From Gammaproteobacteria bacterium (GTDB lineage Bacteria; Pseudomonadota; Gammaproteobacteria; J044): DNA of 7,619 nucleotides. Under the pieces are notes generated by a model that worked only from the letters and a program-made list of their open reading frames with translations, was not told the DNA's origin and made no database searches. Where the stretch lies: positions 1-7,619 of the forward strand of contig RFHG01000309.1 of the NCBI GenBank assembly GCA_003696465.1, written 5' to 3'. Shown here in pieces: positions 5,604 through 7,619 of this stretch. The translations under genes and the position numbers were made by a program. Within the stretch, counting starts at the first letter, position 1; each line of letters starts with the position of its first letter.

Positions 5604-6020
5604 GTGAGCGAAACCGAAGAAAATGGCGTGTCAGGAGGCGACCTTCAGGGCCTGAAGGTCATGGTCATCGACGACAGCAAGACCATCCGTCGTACCGCGG
5701 AGAACCTGCTCAAGAAACAGGGCTGCGATGTCATCACCGCGACGGACGGGTTCGAGGCCCTGGCCAAGATTGCCGAGCACAAGCCCGACATCATCTTTGT
5801 CGACATCATGATGCCTCGGCTCGACGGCTACCAGACCTGCGCGCTGATCAAGCACAACAAGAGCTTCAAGGATACGCCGGTGATCATGCTGTCCTCGAAG
5901 GACAGCATCTTCGACAAGGCGCGTGGCCGCATCGTCGGCTCCGAGCAGTATCTGACCAAGCCGTTTACCAAGGATGACCTGATCGGCGCGATCAGGGAGC
6001 ATGCCCCTGCGCGGGCCTGA
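5604..6020 (+). CDS. pilG: Type IV pilus response regulator PilG (CheY-like)
   Basis: A single-domain receiver of 138 residues that takes phosphate from the Pil-Chp kinase and promotes pilus extension and twitching. It has the acidic pair D23-D24 in VMVIDDSKTIRR, phosphoacceptor D67 in FVDIMMPRLDGYQTCALIK, the switch serine region MLSSKD (95-100) and K119 in LTKPF, so the phosphorylation site is intact. It is very close to P. aeruginosa PilG over the whole receiver and differs mainly in a somewhat longer acidic N-terminus (MSETEENGVSGGD). It starts with GTG behind an AGGGTGG ribosome binding site. It is the first gene of the right block, read away from gshB. A perfect 10-base inverted repeat lies within its codons 95-102. 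Confidence 0.97.
   Translation: MSETEENGVSGGDLQGLKVMVIDDSKTIRRTAENLLKKQGCDVITATDGFEALAKIAEHKPDIIFVDIMMPRLDGYQTCALIKHNKSFKDTPVIMLSSKDSIFDKARGRIVGSEQYLTKPFTKDDLIGAIREHAPARA
5886..5908 (+). repeat. Perfect 10-bp inverted repeat with 3-base loop inside pilG
   Basis: ATGCTGTCCT (5886-5895) and AGGACAGCAT (5899-5908) are exact reverse complements around the loop CGA. In mRNA this would be a strong hairpin over the codons for MLSSKDSI. It has no downstream U-run, so it is not a classical terminator. Whether it has a function is unknown. Confidence 0.75.
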
Positions 6021-6037
6021 GGAACAAGACCGTACAA

Positions 6038-6054
6038 CAGGCCCTGCGGGGCTG
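6038..6054 (+). other. Imperfect hairpin in the pilG-pilH gap
   Basis: CAGGCCC and GGGGCTG can pair around TGC with one internal G-G mismatch, in the 67-base gap between pilG and pilH. It has no T-tract, so it is not a terminator. It might be an mRNA-stability or processing element, or chance in GC-rich DNA. Confidence 0.25.
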
Positions 6055-6087
6055 CCGGAATCAACAGAACTTCTGGAGTGAACATCA

Positions 6088-6450
6088 ATGGCACACATCC
6101 TCGTTGTTGACGACTCGCCGACCGAGATTCATGTCTTCAAGACCATGCTGGAGAAGAACGGCCACCAGGTCTCCACGGCCCAGAGTGGCGAAGAGGGCGT
6201 GCAGAAGGCCCAGGAGGTCCAGCCCGACCTGATCCTGATGGACGTGGTCATGCCCGGACTCAACGGCTTCCAGGCCACGCGCCAGCTCGGCAACAACGCC
6301 GCCACCGCCAATATCCCCGTCATCATCGTGACCACCAAGGATCAGGAGACCGACAAGGTCTGGGCCATGCGCCAGGGGGCCAAGGACTACATCGTCAAGC
6401 CGGCCAAGGAGAAGGATCTCATTGACCGCATCAACAATCTGCTGGGGTAG
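6088..6450 (+). CDS. pilH: Type IV pilus response regulator PilH (CheY-like)
   Basis: A second stand-alone receiver, 120 residues, which in P. aeruginosa counterbalances PilG, favouring retraction or serving as a phosphate sink. Conserved sites are D8-D9 in ILVVDDSPTE, phosphoacceptor D52 in LILMDVVMPGLNGFQATRQL, T82/T83 in VIIVTTKDQETDKVW and K104 in IVKPA. The MPGLNGFQATRQL and TTKDQETDKVW stretches are the signature of PilH as opposed to PilG or CheY. The ATG at 6088 has GGAG nine to ten bases upstream. It follows pilG by 67 bases and precedes pilI by six, so the operon continues. Confidence 0.97.
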   Translation: MAHILVVDDSPTEIHVFKTMLEKNGHQVSTAQSGEEGVQKAQEVQPDLILMDVVMPGLNGFQATRQLGNNAATANIPVIIVTTKDQETDKVWAMRQGAKDYIVKPAKEKDLIDRINNLLG

Positions 6451-6456
6451 TACGCC

Positions 6457-7008
6457 ATGTCCGCGGTCGCCGATTTCGATACGCCGTTTGCGCTGCTTTC
6501 GCGGCTCGACCGGCTGTGTCGCGAACGCGCCGCGGGTCTGCCCACCAGTGAACAGGTCCGGGAAGACTGGACCGGCGTCGAGTTCCGGCTGCACGGCATT
6601 GACCTGCTGGCAGCCATGAGCGAGGTGGCCGAGATCATCGCCGTGCCCGCCCTGACCCGAATCCCCGGGGTCAAGCCCTGGGTGCTCGGGATGGGCAACA
6701 TGCGCGGCATGCTGTTGCCGGTCATCGACCTCGAGCGTTTCATCTTCGGCGAGCGCATTGCCGGCAGCGGCTATCGTCGCATGCTGGTGGTGCGGATGGG
6801 CGATGCCCTCTGCGGCCTGCTGGTACAGGAGGTCCATGGCATGCGCCATTACTGGGTCGACGAGAAGGTGGCCGAGCTGCCCGAGGGTATCGACGGGCGG
6901 CTCGAGCCCTACCTGGAGCACGCCTTCGAGCGCGAGCACCGCAGGGTGCCGGTATTCAGTGTGGAAAAACTGCTGGAAAGCGAGGCCTTCATGGATGTGG
7001 CCACATGA
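6457..7008 (+). CDS. pilI: CheW-like adaptor PilI
   Basis: A 183-residue CheW-domain protein expected to link the PilJ receptor to the Pil-Chp histidine kinase at the inner membrane. An N-terminal helix with RLCRERAAGLP (as in Pseudomonas PilI) precedes the CheW fold. The core motif is IPGVKPWVLGMGNMRGMLLP, followed by VIDLERF, and then RRMLVVRMGD, GLLVQEVHGMRHY and the end AFMDVAT, which parallels the P. aeruginosa PilI C-terminus. The length matches (about 178 there). It begins six bases after pilH, so it is probably translated by ribosomes re-initiating from pilH. Its stop codon overlaps an ATG as ATGA, but that ATG is not in the pilJ frame. Confidence 0.95.
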   Translation: MSAVADFDTPFALLSRLDRLCRERAAGLPTSEQVREDWTGVEFRLHGIDLLAAMSEVAEIIAVPALTRIPGVKPWVLGMGNMRGMLLPVIDLERFIFGERIAGSGYRRMLVVRMGDALCGLLVQEVHGMRHYWVDEKVAELPEGIDGRLEPYLEHAFEREHRRVPVFSVEKLLESEAFMDVAT

Positions 7009-7083
7009 ACAGGGGAGCGCTACACCCAAACGCGCCACTGCCACCAAAAAGCGAAAACCAAGGGGTTCAGGAGACTTGAGATC

Positions 7084-7619
7084 ATGAATGCGCCATCCGC
7101 TCTGAAACAGGAGACCAGTAAGTCGATCGTCGTGCTCGGCGGTCTGCTGGTGTTCTTTATCATCCTCATGGTGGGGACCTTCATCTACACCACTATCCAG
7201 GATAATCACGACAAAAAATACATAAAGCTTTCCTCTGAATTGGCGCTATTGTCGCAGCGCGCAGCTACGGCAGCGCTTGAATCCGCATCAGGAAATGACC
7301 GGGCGTTTATACAGCTGAAGAAGCTGAGGGATCAATTTGATTTGAACCTGAAGACGCTCATGCAGGGGGATCCTCAGACCGGTTTGCCCCCGGTATCGGA
7401 AACCGATGATAAAAAACTGCAAGAATTGCTTGCAGACATGCAGAAGGAGTGGAAGGAATATCGTGAAAATCTCAGCACCATCCTTGATGGGCATGATGAT
7501 ATCGCCAATGTCAACGAGTACGTTGACATCATCAACGATTACATTCCCCAGCTCCTGGCCCTGTCCGACGAGGTGGTTGGTATCATGGTCAAGAACAAGG
7601 CCGATCCCGACCAGGTCTA
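7084..7619 (+). CDS. pilJ: Type IV pilus chemoreceptor PilJ, 5' part only
   Basis: The first 178 codons of a methyl-accepting chemotaxis-type receptor, open at the right window edge. PilJ senses pilin or surface contact and feeds the Pil-Chp kinase. A short cytoplasmic N-terminus is followed by a membrane segment at about residues 14-38 and then the start of the periplasmic ligand domain. That domain shows NHDKKYI, SSELALLSQRAA, a small-residue stretch, GLPP and IPQLLALSDEVVGI, all matching landmarks of P. aeruginosa PilJ in the same order. The second membrane segment, HAMP and signalling domains would lie beyond the window. The ATG at 7084 is preceded by AGGAGA at 9-10 bases. GC content over 7201-7500 is about 48 percent by hand count, against about 65 percent in pilI. 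Confidence 0.93.
   Translation, partial: MNAPSALKQETSKSIVVLGGLLVFFIILMVGTFIYTTIQDNHDKKYIKLSSELALLSQRAATAALESASGNDRAFIQLKKLRDQFDLNLKTLMQGDPQTGLPPVSETDDKKLQELLADMQKEWKEYRENLSTILDGHDDIANVNEYVDIINDYIPQLLALSDEVVGIMVKNKADPDQV

Noticed and set aside
5549..5977. Plus-strand open frame beginning MGYIPVQDDW ahead of pilG
   Set aside because: It overlaps pilG in another frame with arginine/histidine-rich, family-free sequence; the pilG frame is certain.
6085..7209. A 374-codon minus-strand open frame covering pilH and pilI
   Set aside because: Its His/Gly/Asp/Leu-rich translation is the mirror of receiver and CheW codons; the sense strand holds clear pilH, pilI and pilJ.

Overview
The window is GC-rich, tightly packed gammaproteobacterial chromosome. 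It carries two divergent gene blocks separated by a 285-base intergenic region. The gene order pyrB-pyrR-ruvX(yqgF)-algH(yqgE)-tonB-[apbE]-gshB / pilG-pilH-pilI-pilJ is, from my knowledge, that of Pseudomonas aeruginosa PA0402-PA0411, with one extra gene (apbE) between tonB and gshB. The proteins resemble but clearly differ from the Pseudomonas ones. A non-Pseudomonas gammaproteobacterium with type IV pili, for example of the Chromatiales/Ectothiorhodospiraceae type, is my inference; the sequence alone does not fix the genus.

Left block (1-5318, minus strand, read right to left): gshB (glutathione synthetase), apbE (FAD:protein FMN transferase lipoprotein), a tonB-family gene (TonB3-like), algH/yqgE, ruvX/yqgF, pyrR and pyrB (3' end cut by the window edge). 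Successive genes overlap by 4 bases (ATGA) or 11 bases, or are separated by only 11-12 bases. No terminator-like structure lies between them, so they are probably one operon with translational coupling. Functionally it mixes redox metabolism (glutathione, flavinylation), envelope energy transduction, rRNA/Holliday-junction housekeeping and pyrimidine synthesis.

Centre (5319-5603): the shared promoter region. It has weak sigma70-like matches in both directions, an operator-like inverted repeat and a small palindrome between the proposed pilG -35 and -10 elements.

Right block (5604-7619, plus strand): pilG and pilH (two CheY-like regulators), pilI (CheW-like adaptor) and the 5' part of pilJ (chemoreceptor). 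This is the start of the Pil-Chp chemosensory system that controls type IV pilus extension and retraction; the histidine kinase and its partners would be expected beyond the right edge. A TonB3 homologue next to Pil-Chp genes matches the reported requirement for TonB3 in P. aeruginosa twitching motility.

No mobile elements, tRNA/rRNA genes, CRISPR arrays or broken genes were seen. The window is mostly a known conserved neighbourhood. The points most worth a second look are the apbE insertion, a PyrR-binding-loop-like motif over the pyrR ribosome binding site, a perfect 10-bp hairpin inside pilG, an operator-like inverted repeat upstream of pilG, and the drop in GC content in pilJ.
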